Part shown: in pieces, positions 47,953 through 57,363 of the stretch
Numbering within the stretch: position 1 is the first letter of the stretch
How the letters are laid out: each line of letters opens with the position of its first letter
NCBI GenBank assembly: GCA_022779305.1
Contig: JALFSW010000077.1
Location: 1-61,925 of the forward strand
Length of the DNA stretch: 61,925 nucleotides
Source: Prevotella sp.
GTDB lineage: Bacteria > Bacteroidota > Bacteroidia > Bacteroidales > Bacteroidaceae
Direction of reading: 5' to 3'
Made by a program: the position numbers and the translations under genes
The notes under the pieces: model-generated
Database searches by the model: none
What the model was told of the DNA's origin: nothing
The model's input: only the letters and a program-made list of their open reading frames with translations

Positions 47953-48636
47953 CTAAGGCTGAACAGTGGTAGTTTCAGAATAGGTGCGCAAGAGGTTAAT
48001 GTCTTTTTTGATGCGAAACTCACGTCCATCCGCTCCCCTTGCTTTCACATTGACAAAATAGACCCCTGGAGCAACATCACGTCCGCGAAACGTTCCATCC
48101 CATCCCCCGCTCGGGTCGTTCCACTCATAGAGTTTCTGCCCCCATCGATTGAAAACCACTGCGTGGAATTCCACAATACTTTTAAATCCACTTTTGGCTT
48201 TGTAAACATCATTAATCCCATCGCCATTTGGTGAAAAAGCATTCGGCATGAGGAGTTCGCTTTCACTGATAGAAACGCTAATAGGATCGTAAATGGCGAC
48301 GGTATCGCCTTTGAGAATTTCATACAGAACGATGCGGAAAGTGCCTGCCGTGGTGAAAGTGTATTCGGTGTCTTCATCATAGCGAATGAGAAAAGCCACC
48401 TTGCTATTGTTGCGCTGATCAAAGAAATGCCATTCGAGCTGAGTAGCAGCATCGTAGGTAGTGAGCGGATTGGATCGAAACATTACCGTCAATGGTGCCG
48501 ACCCCATAAACCCCTGACTGGCTGAAAGCGTATCGGGCGTTCCTTCAGAAGTAATATATGCCCCATAGGGCGAAAAAGTTTGCGCATTGAGTGTGAACGC
48601 AACGCACAGCAAAACCAATAAAACTATCTTTCTCAT
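47953..48636 (-). CDS. Secreted protein with gliding-motility/T9SS type B C-terminal domain
   Basis: 227 residues. Signal peptide MRKIVLLVLLCVAFTLNAQ. A PKD-like beta region (about 25-120: APLTVMFRSNP, WHFFDQRNN, YTFTTAGTFRIVLYE) is followed by the CHU_C domain (about 130-215: MPNAFSPNGDGINDVY, FNRWGQKLYEWNDPSGGWDGTFRGRDVAPGVYFVNV). In known cases this C-terminal domain sends proteins through the type IX system. The passenger is unusually small, so this may be a structural or adaptor protein. Confidence 0.87.
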   Translation of the reverse strand: MRKIVLLVLLCVAFTLNAQTFSPYGAYITSEGTPDTLSASQGFMGSAPLTVMFRSNPLTTYDAATQLEWHFFDQRNNSKVAFLIRYDEDTEYTFTTAGTFRIVLYEILKGDTVAIYDPISVSISESELLMPNAFSPNGDGINDVYKAKSGFKSIVEFHAVVFNRWGQKLYEWNDPSGGWDGTFRGRDVAPGVYFVNVKARGADGREFRIKKDINLLRTYSETTTVQP

Positions 48637-48658
48637 CGTTGTTTCTTTTTCTAAACAT

Positions 48659-49138
48659 CTATCGTGGATAGACTAAATTCTCGGGTTTCAGTTTATCAAG
48701 CACTTCGCAGAGATATTTTCGAGCTTCCCAGCGTGCCATGGGTAGATCTTGCAACAAATAATTACCACAATCTTTGGCTGTTGCTCCGGGAATTTCGCCC
48801 TCATAGGTAGCGATGAAAGCAAATGTCTGGTGCATGAGTTCTGCCACATCGTCCGACTTCAAATCACCACGCACGATGAGATAGTTACCCGTCAGACATC
48901 CCATTGGACCCCAATAGATGATGCGATCTTTCCATTCAGGATGATTGCGAAGATAGGTGGCTGCAAGATGCTCGATGGTGTGGAGCGCACCTATTTGCAA
49001 AGCAGGCTCACGATTGGGCTCTTTCATACGCACATCGAACGTGGTGATGGTTTCTCCGCCCACCACATCTTGCCTACTCACATAAATACCACGCAAGAGC
49101 CTTTCATGATCGATAGTGAATGATGCTATTTTCTCCAT
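48659..49138 (-). CDS. luxS: S-ribosylhomocysteine lyase
   Basis: 159 residues from the ATG at 49138; ten further upstream codons lie in the short gap after mtnN. Metal ligands are His53, His57 (HTIEH) and Cys124 (AKDCGNY); Cys81 (GPMGCLTG) is the catalytic Cys. It cleaves S-ribosylhomocysteine to homocysteine and DPD, the AI-2 precursor. It follows mtnN, which makes its substrate. Confidence 0.96.
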   Translation of the reverse strand: MEKIASFTIDHERLLRGIYVSRQDVVGGETITTFDVRMKEPNREPALQIGALHTIEHLAATYLRNHPEWKDRIIYWGPMGCLTGNYLIVRGDLKSDDVAELMHQTFAFIATYEGEIPGATAKDCGNYLLQDLPMARWEARKYLCEVLDKLKPENLVYPR

Positions 49139-49168
49139 AATTCTTATTGTCTTTTTTCTATAAATCAT

Positions 49169-49861
49169 CTAAAGCGTGAGGAGGAAATCTTTCGTTATCT
49201 CAAAACTTCCGTTTGCCACCCGCTCCCAAAAATCATAGTATTGGCTTGCGCCCACATCCTTCAGTGGAACATCGCTGATGACACGAAACGACACAAACGC
49301 CACCTTATATATATAGCAAACCTGCGCAATCGAACAACTTTCCATATCGACTGCCATTGCATCGGGGAAAGCTGAAAGAATGGTTTGCATCTTTTCACGG
49401 CTATCAACAAACCAATCGCCACTAACCGTCAAGCCAGCACGAATGCGCATTGCCCTGTTTTCACCATTGAGCGAGAGTGCTTTCTCCACAAGCTGTACAG
49501 GCGATTCATAACGAACGGGCATTCCCATGACTTGCCCGAAGGCTTGTTCTTTCCCGCAATATGCGTCATGATAAACGCAAGCCTCTGCCACAACCACATC
49601 AAGTACATTCAAGTCGGCATTCGCACCACCAGCACAACCACTTGAAACTACCACATCGGGCGAAAACTCACGAATCAGTTCCACTGCTCCAACGGCTGAG
49701 TTTACCTTCCCAATGCCACATTTCTGAAGCACAATTTCCTTGTTGCCCATGCGTCCGACAGTGAAAGAAAAACCACCTTTCACCAATTCTTTGGCATCTT
49801 CGAGAATAGACACAAGTTGTGCAAACTCCTTGTCCATTGCTACAATTATTCCTATTTTCAT
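49169..49861 (-). CDS. mtnN: MTA/SAH nucleosidase
   Basis: 230 residues from the ATG at 49861 (MKIGIIVAMDKEFAQLV); an upstream in-frame start at 49909 lies before the promoter element. Phosphorylase-fold motifs: VVVSSGCAGGANADL, AVDMESCSIAQV with the catalytic Glu, and ISDVPLKDVGASQ with the catalytic Asp. It removes adenine from methylthioadenosine and S-adenosylhomocysteine. Operon with luxS, 30 bases apart. Confidence 0.95.
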   Translation of the reverse strand: MKIGIIVAMDKEFAQLVSILEDAKELVKGGFSFTVGRMGNKEIVLQKCGIGKVNSAVGAVELIREFSPDVVVSSGCAGGANADLNVLDVVVAEACVYHDAYCGKEQAFGQVMGMPVRYESPVQLVEKALSLNGENRAMRIRAGLTVSGDWFVDSREKMQTILSAFPDAMAVDMESCSIAQVCYIYKVAFVSFRVISDVPLKDVGASQYYDFWERVANGSFEITKDFLLTL

Positions 49862-49865
49862 CTTG

Positions 49866-49873
49866 CAAAGATA
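49866..49873 (-). promoter_or_regulatory. mtnN promoter -7 element, very close to the start codon
   Basis: TATCTTTG on the minus strand with only four bases (CAAG) before the ATG, so the transcript would begin at or near the start codon. Confidence 0.55.
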
Positions 49874-49918
49874 CGAAAAAAGAAGTTGGTAAACCGCTTT
49901 AATTATCAAAAAATATTA

Positions 49919-49926
49919 TAACTTTG
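49919..49926 (+). promoter_or_regulatory. Promoter -7 element of the YfhO-type gene
   Basis: TAACTTTG then CAAAG; exact consensus, 98 bases before the start codon and divergent from the mtnN promoter. Confidence 0.6.
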
Positions 49927-50024
49927 CAAAGCCGATGCAGACTGCAAGAAAAAAATGGGGGCAACACGCACAAAGCCATTGCCACCACTTGGCATCACGG
50001 CAAACCCTAAAACGCAACAAAACA

Positions 50025-52556
50025 ATGAATAACCTCAAAAAAATCCTTCCCGATCTCATCGTCGTGGCACTCTTTGCCACCATCGCCTTTGCCTATTTCC
50101 TTGCCCCCGTTTCGCAAGGAAAAATACTCTTTCGACACGACTCGGAAGCTGCCATCGGCATCGGAAAAGAACAACAAGACTTCAAAGAACGCACAGGCGA
50201 AACAACACGATGGACAAATGCCGTTTTTAGCGGTATGCCCACCTATCAGCTTGCGCCTTCTTATCAATCCACCGAAGGACTCTCTTTCGCCATGGAAGCC
50301 TACCATCTTTGGTTGCCTGATTATGTGTGGTACCTGTTCGCCTATCTCTTAGGGTTCTACATTCTTCTCCGTGCATTCGACTTCCGACAGTCGCTGGCAG
50401 CCTTGGGAAGTATTCTTTGGGCATTCTCCACCTATTTTCTCATCATCATTGCCGCAGGCCACATCTGGAAGGTAATGGCACTGGCCTATCTGCCGCCAAT
50501 GATTGCAGGTATCGTCCTTGCCTATCGAGGACGCCTTGGAGCAGGTTTTGTTGTTACTGCCCTCTTTACCGCTTTTGAGGTGAAGGCAAATCACGTGCAA
50601 ATGACCTACTATTTCCTCATCGTTGTGCTTTGCATGATGATTGCCTATTTTGTTGATGCCATGCGCAAAAAACAAATCCAACAATTTCTCAAAGCCACAG
50701 GGGTACTTGCAGCAGCTGGTGCATTGGCGATTGCCATCAATCTTTCAAACCTCTATCACACGTGGGAATACCAGAAAGAAAGTATGCGCGGGAAAAGCGA
50801 ACTGCGCAAAGCCAATGCTGCAAACCAAACCAGCTCAGGTTTGGAACGTGATTATATCACACAATGGAGTTACGGCATCGATGAAACTGCCACCTTGCTC
50901 ATCCCCGGGGCAAAGGGTGGCGCAAGCGTACCACTGCGACAAAACGACAAGGCGATGGCGAAAGCCAACAGCGAAGTAGAATCGATGTTGCCTCAACTCT
51001 ACGACGCCCTTCCGCAATACTTCGGCACACAACCTGGCACGAGCGGACCTGTCTACGTTGGAGCTTTCGTTTGCTTTCTCTTTATTTTCTCGCTCTTCAT
51101 CGTTCGTGGGTCTATGAAATGGGCATTGCTTGCCGCAACCCTCCTCTCAATAATGCTGGCATGGGGACGCAACTTCATGGGACTCACCGATTTCTTCATC
51201 GACCACGTACCGATGTATGCCAAATTCCGAACAGTGGCAAGCATTCTTGTCGTTGCCGAATTTACGATACCACTCTTGGCTATGCTTGCTTTGAAACGCC
51301 TTTTCGATGACCCAACTACTTTCCAAAACCACCGAAAGGCTTTCTATGGTTCGCTGGCATTCACGGCAGGACTATGCCTTCTCATTGGCGTCTTCCCTGA
51401 ACTCATGGGCTCATTTATCAGCCAAGAAGAAACCCAAATGATAGGCAGCATTCAAGGCATCACACCCGAACTCCGACAAACCTTCCTCGCAAGCATCACC
51501 ACCATGCGCGAAGCCATCGTCAGCAGCGATGCTTTCCGTTCACTGTGGGTTATTCTCATCGGAGCAGCCATCATGGTTTACACCTTCGACAAGAAAACAT
51601 TCAAAATTAAGCCCACCTACGCAGTCATTGCGCTTGCGGTGCTTTGTATCTTCGACTTGTGGGATGCCAACAAACGCTATCTAAATGATGAAATGTTTGT
51701 TGCCAAGAGCCAACGAGACTTGCCACAACAACCCACCAAGACCGATGAAATCATTCTCCAAGACCCTGCGAAAGACTATCGTGTGCTCAATTTTGCTACA
51801 AGCACGTTTAACGAAAACAACACCGCCTATTTCCACAAAAGCATCGGAGGCTATCATCCAGCCAAACTGCGTCGTTATCAGGAAATGATCGACAAATACA
51901 TCATGCCCGAAATGAAGACGGCAATGAAAACCATCGCTGAAAAGGGCGGACAAATGGGCGAAGTGGATGGGCGACGTCTCTTCCCTGTGCTCAATATGCT
52001 CAACACAAAATACTTCATCTTCCCACTTCAAGAGGGTGAGACCGTTCCGCTTCAAAACCCTTACGCACAGGGCAATCTTTGGTTTGTTGACCGCATTCAA
52101 TACGTGGATGATGCCAATGCCGAATACGACGGAATTGCCACTATCAACCCGATGCACGAGGCTGTTGCCGACAAGCAATTTGCCTATCTTCTTGGCAAAG
52201 CATCACCAATAGATACGGCTGCCACACTGAAACTCGACAGCTATGCGCCCAACCAACTCGCCTACACGGTCAATTCATCGAAAGGGGGCATTCTCGTCTT
52301 CTCTGAAATTTATTATCCTGGATGGAAAGCCACCATTGATGGCAAAGAAACACCGATCGGGCGTGTGAACTATATCCTCCGTGCGCTCCGAATGCCAGAG
52401 GGAAATCATAAAGTCGTCCTCACTTTCGACCCTCGCTCGATAAAAACCACTGAAACGATTGCAATAATTGGTTCTGGGCTCTTACTCTTTGCCATCCTTT
52501 TCATGGGCTACAGAACGTGGCGCAAGAAAAAACAAATGGGAAATAGGAAATGTTAA
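50025..52556 (+). CDS. YfhO-family polytopic membrane protein
   Basis: 843 residues from MNNLKKILPDLIVVALFATIAFAYFLAP at 50025; the 30 codons upstream in the frame are basic and unlike the family. About 12-14 membrane helices (for example SLAALGSILWAFSTYFLIII and GALAIAINLSNLYHTWEYQKES) surround large soluble loops. A C-terminal beta domain (GGILVFSEIYYPGWKATIDGKE) and a last helix (IIGSGLLLFAILFMGY) complete the YfhO pattern. Relatives modify cell-surface polymers by sugar transfer; the substrate here is unknown. Confidence 0.88.
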   Translation: MNNLKKILPDLIVVALFATIAFAYFLAPVSQGKILFRHDSEAAIGIGKEQQDFKERTGETTRWTNAVFSGMPTYQLAPSYQSTEGLSFAMEAYHLWLPDYVWYLFAYLLGFYILLRAFDFRQSLAALGSILWAFSTYFLIIIAAGHIWKVMALAYLPPMIAGIVLAYRGRLGAGFVVTALFTAFEVKANHVQMTYYFLIVVLCMMIAYFVDAMRKKQIQQFLKATGVLAAAGALAIAINLSNLYHTWEYQKESMRGKSELRKANAANQTSSGLERDYITQWSYGIDETATLLIPGAKGGASVPLRQNDKAMAKANSEVESMLPQLYDALPQYFGTQPGTSGPVYVGAFVCFLFIFSLFIVRGSMKWALLAATLLSIMLAWGRNFMGLTDFFIDHVPMYAKFRTVASILVVAEFTIPLLAMLALKRLFDDPTTFQNHRKAFYGSLAFTAGLCLLIGVFPELMGSFISQEETQMIGSIQGITPELRQTFLASITTMREAIVSSDAFRSLWVILIGAAIMVYTFDKKTFKIKPTYAVIALAVLCIFDLWDANKRYLNDEMFVAKSQRDLPQQPTKTDEIILQDPAKDYRVLNFATSTFNENNTAYFHKSIGGYHPAKLRRYQEMIDKYIMPEMKTAMKTIAEKGGQMGEVDGRRLFPVLNMLNTKYFIFPLQEGETVPLQNPYAQGNLWFVDRIQYVDDANAEYDGIATINPMHEAVADKQFAYLLGKASPIDTAATLKLDSYAPNQLAYTVNSSKGGILVFSEIYYPGWKATIDGKETPIGRVNYILRALRMPEGNHKVVLTFDPRSIKTTETIAIIGSGLLLFAILFMGYRTWRKKKQMGNRKC

Positions 52557-52686
52557 ATAGGAGATTTTAAATGTACTCGCAACTATTCGAGTAAAGGGTA
52601 TTAGGGCGAGGATTGAAGGTAAGTAGATGGAAATGAGAGCAATTTCTCTCTTTCACTGAAAATCTAACCTTAACCTTGTAGGACCT

Positions 52687-53919
52687 ATGCGCAGTACATT
52701 CAAAATACTATTCTATATCAATAAGAACAAGACCAAGGCGGACGGTACAACGGCAATCCTTTGCCGCATTACCATAGACGGAGCGAACGTGGTGATAACC
52801 ACAGGGGAAAGTGTCCTTCCTCACGATTGGAGCGTGAAGCGAGGGGAGACAACGGACAAGAAGACCAACCAACGCCTGCAAACCTTTCGGGAAGAAATCG
52901 AACAGGGGTACAACACCTTGCTCTACAAATATGGAGCGGTGAGTGCCGAAATTCTGAAGAACTACCTGCAAGGCATCGGGAGGACTCCAACGACACTTCT
53001 TGCCCTTAGTACAGAAGAACTCAAAGCCTAACGAGAAAGCAAGAGTGAGGGAACGTACAGCAACAATCGAAGTTCCGATAGACAACTCAACGCCTTTGTG
53101 CGAAGTCGTAGCGAGGTGGATATTCCCCTAACGGCTCTTACCACTGAGTTCTTTGATGATTATCGTTTCCACCTGAAGAAGGAGGGCTATGCACTAGCGA
53201 CGATAAACAGGCATCTTTGCTGGTTGAGTCGGTTGATGTACCGAGCCGTCAGTCAGAGAACAATACGTTTCAATCCGTTTGAAGAGGTGAAGTACGAAGC
53301 CGTGGAGCGTAAACCTCGTTTCCTAAGCAAAGGCGATGTGACAAAGCTCTTGGCATTTCCATTGCAGGAGGAAGGGGCGGAACTAAGCCGAAGAATGTTT
53401 CTTTTCTCAGTCTTTACGGGTTTGGCATTTGCCGACTTACAGAGCCTGCGAGCTTCGCAAATCGAAATGAACAGCGAGGGAAAGCGATATATCCGCAAAG
53501 CAAGACTGAAAACGGAGGTAGAGAGCCTAATACCATTGCACCCAATAGCAGAGCAGATACTTTCGCTTTACACCAAGGAGAAAAATAAAGGAGATTACAA
53601 GATATTTCCCAATACGATAAGCAAGGGCAAACTGCTTTCCCATCTCAAAGCCGTGGGCTTGGCGTGTGACGTTCGTACTCCGCTGAGCTACCACCTAGCA
53701 CGACACAGCTTCGGTACGCTGACCTTGGAGGCAGGCATTCCGATAGAGAGCATTGCCAAGATGTTGGGACATTCGTCTATTGCCAGCACTCAGATTTATG
53801 CGCAGGTAACAGACAAGAAAATTTCGGAAGATATGGACAGACTGTTTGCAAAGCAATCGGCAAAGAAAAAAGAAAATGAAGAAAGAGAGGGGGAAAATTC
53901 CAGAGATTATAACAACTAA
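52687..53919 (+). pseudogene. Tyrosine recombinase (integrase) with one in-frame stop
   Basis: Two open segments, 52687-53031 and 53098-53919, lie in the same frame and are split only by TAA at 53029-53031, after ELKA. The first has the Arm/N-terminal domain (FKILFYINKNKTKADGTTAILCR); the second has the core-binding and catalytic domains with HLARHSFGTL and the tyrosine in GHSSIASTQIYAQ. The first catalytic Arg is missing (TGLAFADLQSL), as in CTnDOT-type integrases. It marks the left part of an integrated element. It may be dead unless the stop is read through. Confidence 0.85.
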
Positions 53920-54183
53920 TAAAATGGAAGAACGGCATGAGGTCTAAAAAATAAACCAAAGGCTTTGAATGAGATCGGTTGCAATATTTTAGTCGTTCTC
54001 AATAGAAAAGGAAACATCTTTATAACGGAGAGAGCTTACGAAGTTCTTCGGTAAAACGAGGAATAAAATAACCTCAACCACAGACTGCAAACGACAATAA
54101 AATCATCCTATTTGCATCCTGATGAATACTTACAGGGGGAGGAGGATGTCATCATAAACGGGCGATTCAAAGGTTATGTGAAT

Positions 54184-55420
54184 TAGTCAAGACTTAATCT
54201 GACAGTTGCGCATAAAAAGAATAATTTTGTAACAGAAAACAGATTGAGTTATGACAACATCAGAAAAGGTCATCAAGAACAAACTGGGATTGCTTGAGCT
54301 CTCCCAACAGTTAGGAAACGTATCACGTGCTTGCAAGATTATGGGCTATAGTCGTGACAGTTTTTATCGTTTTAAAGAGCTGTATGAACAAGGGGGTGAA
54401 GTTGCCTTGCAGGAAATTTCTCGCCGTAAGCCTGTCATAAAGAACCGTGTGGAAGAACACATCGAGCAGGCTGTTGTACAGATAGCGATAGACAATCCTG
54501 CATTGGGTCAGGTACGTGTGTCCAATGAATTGCGGAAGAAAGGTGTTCTTATTTCGCCGGGCGGAGTGCGCTCCATTTGGCTACGGCACGATATGGAGAC
54601 CTTTCAAAAACGTCTGAAAGCATTATCCGCAAAAGTAGAACAAGAAGGTATAATCCTCGACGAAAACCAAGTGGCAGCATTAGAGAAAGCAAAGGAAGAG
54701 AAACAGGTTCATGGAGAATTAGAAACCTATTATCCCGGTTTTCTTGTCTCCCAGGATACTTATTATGTTGGACACATCAAAGGTGTCGGACATATTTACC
54801 AGCAGACTGTCATTGACACTTATTCCAAAATCGGATTTGCCAAGCTATACGACAGAAAGAATGCACTTGTCGCTGCCGATATGCTCAATGACAGGGTAGT
54901 GCCTTTTTTCGAGCAGCATGACTTAAAGCTGATGCGTATGCTCACAGATAGAGGGACGGAATACTGCGGAAACAGAGAAAACCATGAGTATGAACTGTAT
55001 CTGGCTGTGGAGGATATAGACCATTCTAAAATCAAGGCGAAAAGCCCGCAGACAAACGGCATCTGCGAGAGATTCAACAGAACCGTGCAGAATGAGTTCT
55101 ATGCTATCGCATTCAGAAAGAAAATCTATACCACTATTGAGCAACTGCAAACAGACCTTGATACGTGGATGAACTCTTATAACACGGAAAGAACCCACTC
55201 CGGGAAGTACTGTTTCGGGAAAACACCCATGCAGACTTTTATTGAAGGGAGCACTGTCGCAAGGAAATATCAACTCCAAAATCAGGAAACAATAAAACCG
55301 AATGAGGTTGATAAAACACCATCCGATTGGGAGAGTGAAGAAAGTTACCTAACTTCGCAACAAACATCTGACACTTTTTTGGGCAGATAGTAAACCAATT
55401 GTCAGAGCAAGTCTTGACTA
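54184..55420 (+). mobile_element. IS481-family insertion sequence
   Basis: 1237 bp with inverted ends: the left end starts TAGTCAAGACTTAATCTGAC and the right end, reversed, starts TAGTCAAGACTTGCTCTGAC (18 of the first 20 bases match). An 8-bp direct repeat AGGTTATG flanks it at 54171-54178 and 55425-55432, a few bases outside these ends, so the true tips may extend slightly. One full-length transposase gene, no frameshift. Confidence 0.88.
54251..55390 (+). CDS. IS481-family transposase
   Basis: 379 residues, intact. N-terminal helix-turn-helix (LSQQLGNVSRACKIMGYSRDSFYRF), then an rve integrase core with candidate DDE residues Asp169 (SQDTYYVG), Asp233 (LTDRGTEY) and Glu273 (NGICERFNRT). It cuts and joins the IS ends. 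Its intactness suggests a recent insertion. Confidence 0.93.
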   Translation: MTTSEKVIKNKLGLLELSQQLGNVSRACKIMGYSRDSFYRFKELYEQGGEVALQEISRRKPVIKNRVEEHIEQAVVQIAIDNPALGQVRVSNELRKKGVLISPGGVRSIWLRHDMETFQKRLKALSAKVEQEGIILDENQVAALEKAKEEKQVHGELETYYPGFLVSQDTYYVGHIKGVGHIYQQTVIDTYSKIGFAKLYDRKNALVAADMLNDRVVPFFEQHDLKLMRMLTDRGTEYCGNRENHEYELYLAVEDIDHSKIKAKSPQTNGICERFNRTVQNEFYAIAFRKKIYTTIEQLQTDLDTWMNSYNTERTHSGKYCFGKTPMQTFIEGSTVARKYQLQNQETIKPNEVDKTPSDWESEESYLTSQQTSDTFLGR

Positions 55421-55546
55421 TTACAGGTTATGGTCTGCTCTATCCACTTCCAATCATGATTGCCCTATTCTTTCATAGCAAATTGCAATTTTCCTTAAAA
55501 TCACGACATTGCAAAGGGGATCACCCACGTTATTTAAACGTATTGG

Positions 55547-55645
55547 CTACTTCTTTTTTCTCTTGATAAATTTTGTCATATACTTAATTATAAGGACTCC
55601 AAAAATGAATCCACAAGCTATTTCAGCTGCATCTATAATATCCAC
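55547..55645 (-). CDS. Possible micro-protein with one membrane helix
   Basis: A 32-residue frame from a GTG: DIIDAAEIACGFIFGVLII, then KYMTKFIKRKKK. The hydrophobic helix and polybasic end look protein-like, but it is short, has a non-ATG start and partly overlaps the split frame on the other strand. It is downstream of the lipoprotein gene. Confidence 0.22.
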   Translation of the reverse strand: MDIIDAAEIACGFIFGVLIIKYMTKFIKRKKK

Positions 55646-55694
55646 AATTGTATTATTATATTGATGAACGTATACAGAAAAAATCTCACTGTAC

Positions 55695-55737
55695 AAGAAA
55701 AGAAATGATATTGATTTAAAACATCACTTCTTTTCTT
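55695..55737. terminator. Hairpin after the glycine-zipper lipoprotein gene
   Basis: AAGAAAAGAAATGAT pairs with ATCACTTCTTTTCTT (15 bp, one mismatch). The T-run lies on the plus-strand side, so it would work best for plus-strand transcripts leaving the IS. Confidence 0.5.
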
Positions 55738-55749
55738 TTTATTCTTATT

Positions 55750-56751
55750 TTAGAAATTTCTCTTCCAGCAAAGAGAACTATTAATAGTTAAATCCGCAGA
55801 CTTTTTTAAGCTTTCCTTAATAGAGTTTGATACGCCTGAGTGTTCAATTATACGATTCAAGTCTCTTGAATAATTTACAATTTGATTATCAGACAAAGTT
55901 GAGCATTTCTCGTATAAGGTAACATTGAAATCCTTATATAACTTAACCTCTGAATCTGACAAGTTGCAATTGAATTTTAGGAATTCACATTGCTCTTTTA
56001 CGAAATTCTTGTCCGTCGGATTCATCTCGTACTTCTTTGAGATTTCACAAAGTTGTCTTATCTGATTGATGACTCCTGATTTTATCAAAGGATTATCCAA
56101 TGATGGGTCATATTGTCCTATTTCATGACAATAACTGACGATATCATCATACATTAGTTCATAATTAACTGATCCTAATTGGTCAATATACCTTGAACGA
56201 TCATTCCCAATTTTAACCATCATTTGATTGTGATAATAACCAATAGAGTCTTTATCAGAAATTATACTCACAAATTCAAACTTTTCATCAACATCTGTTG
56301 CAGCTCTAGTAGAGATTTTAGAGCACAGCCATCCAGCTGCACCAGAAGCCAAAGATGTACAAATGTAAGGTCCCACTTTGCGACCAATAAGATGACCAGC
56401 TATTGCTCCCCACGGACCTGCCGCAGAGCCAATCGCACTGCCAGCCCAAGCTCCAATCCTTCCTCCAGCAGCGTATCCTGCTGCATCAGCAAGGCCCACT
56501 GCAGCATTCGATGTAAATGCTCCACGCGTGCTAACTGATGGATACTGGGCATTCAAATCACTGATAGAACTTAGAAGGTTTTCTACAGCAATCTGATCCT
56601 GAGAAGACAGGTTTTCAATTTGAGTAACGGGCTTAGGTTCTACTTCATCATAGCGAACGTCAGAACTACATGATGCAATACCTAACACCAAACTGCATGC
56701 AAATAGGTATGCAGTGACCTTAGCATTGATTAGTTGTTTAATTAATCTCAT
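55750..56751 (-). CDS. Lipoprotein with glycine-zipper segment
   Basis: 333 residues. The signal ends in LGIASC, so Cys28 is probably lipidated. Residues about 85-150 are rich in Gly/Ala with small-residue spacing (GLADAAGYAAGGRIGAWAG, GSAAGPWGAIAGHLIGRKVG), a glycine-zipper pattern seen in membrane-inserting peptides and some bacteriocins. The rest (170-333) is charged and helical, with several Cys. AT-rich, within the mobile island. No family was recognised; toxin, immunity or surface roles are all open. Confidence 0.7.
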   Translation of the reverse strand: MRLIKQLINAKVTAYLFACSLVLGIASCSSDVRYDEVEPKPVTQIENLSSQDQIAVENLLSSISDLNAQYPSVSTRGAFTSNAAVGLADAAGYAAGGRIGAWAGSAIGSAAGPWGAIAGHLIGRKVGPYICTSLASGAAGWLCSKISTRAATDVDEKFEFVSIISDKDSIGYYHNQMMVKIGNDRSRYIDQLGSVNYELMYDDIVSYCHEIGQYDPSLDNPLIKSGVINQIRQLCEISKKYEMNPTDKNFVKEQCEFLKFNCNLSDSEVKLYKDFNVTLYEKCSTLSDNQIVNYSRDLNRIIEHSGVSNSIKESLKKSADLTINSSLCWKRNF

Positions 56752-56961
56752 AGCTTTTTGTGAATTAAAGATTGTTTTTATTAATTATCAATAGCATCGT
56801 AATTTGTCATGGATTTTACTGCTCCTGCGAAATTCTTGTTGTTTAGGTAGAAACAATAATTTTTATTTGCAAAAATACTGATAACAAACTAAGATTGCAA
56901 TACCTAAAAGTTGGTATTTTTAATATCAAATATACCATGTTTTAATGACCAATATGAAACC

Positions 56962-57273
56962 TTACTTCTCGGACAGTTTATTATCGTAATAGTTTTCTTG
57001 CAGCAGTCGGTTAATGTCGGAGAGACGGTAGAGTATTTTTCCTGCGATTTGGGTATATGGTATAATCCCCTTATCCCGATAATCCTGCAATGTGCGAGGG
57101 CTGAGGAAAAGCCGTTCACAGACCTCTCGCCCCGTAAGGTAGATTTCTCCCCCGAAGAGCGGACGGTGCGTTTGGGCAATTTCCCGAAGGCGTTTACTCA
57201 CTTCTTTGATGCCGGAAATGAGCTGTTTCATTTCGGGTGTTTCTTTGTTTACGATTTCGTGTTCCATAGTCAT
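56962..57273 (-). CDS. Excisionase-type helix-turn-helix protein
   Basis: 103 residues. The C-terminal half has the MerR/excisionase winged helix: IYLTGREVCERLFLSPRTLQDYRDKGIIPYTQIAGKILYRLSDINRLLQE. Such small proteins (helix_turn_helix_17 type) are common in Bacteroides conjugative elements and control excision or transfer. Its start overlaps the stop of a degraded sister gene (ATGA). Confidence 0.8.
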   Translation of the reverse strand: MTMEHEIVNKETPEMKQLISGIKEVSKRLREIAQTHRPLFGGEIYLTGREVCERLFLSPRTLQDYRDKGIIPYTQIAGKILYRLSDINRLLQENYYDNKLSEK

Positions 57274-57363
57274 TGTATTTTTCGGTTCGACTTTTCGAGG
57301 AGTGCTTCCACATCCTCACGTTTGTAATAGCACTTATGTCCGATTTGTCCCCCAGCGAGGAAC
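57272..57363 (-). pseudogene. C-terminal remnant of a second excisionase-type HTH gene
   Basis: Reads FLAGGQIGHKCYYKREDVEALLEKSNRKIQ then TGA, overlapping the next ATG. The wing pattern GHKCYYKREDVEALL is like the neighbour's. The N-terminal half is missing at a junction near 57363. Confidence 0.6.

Larger units (their letters stand above)
54067..55566 (+). pseudogene. Reading frame split by the IS element
   Basis: If the IS and one copy of AGGTTATG are removed, 54067-54178 joins 55433-55566 as one open frame of about 80 codons, including HPDEYLQGEEDVIINGR and RFKGYGLLYPLPIMIALFF. No start codon is seen and no family was recognised. The continuity supports insertion into an older, already partial gene. 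Confidence 0.35.
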
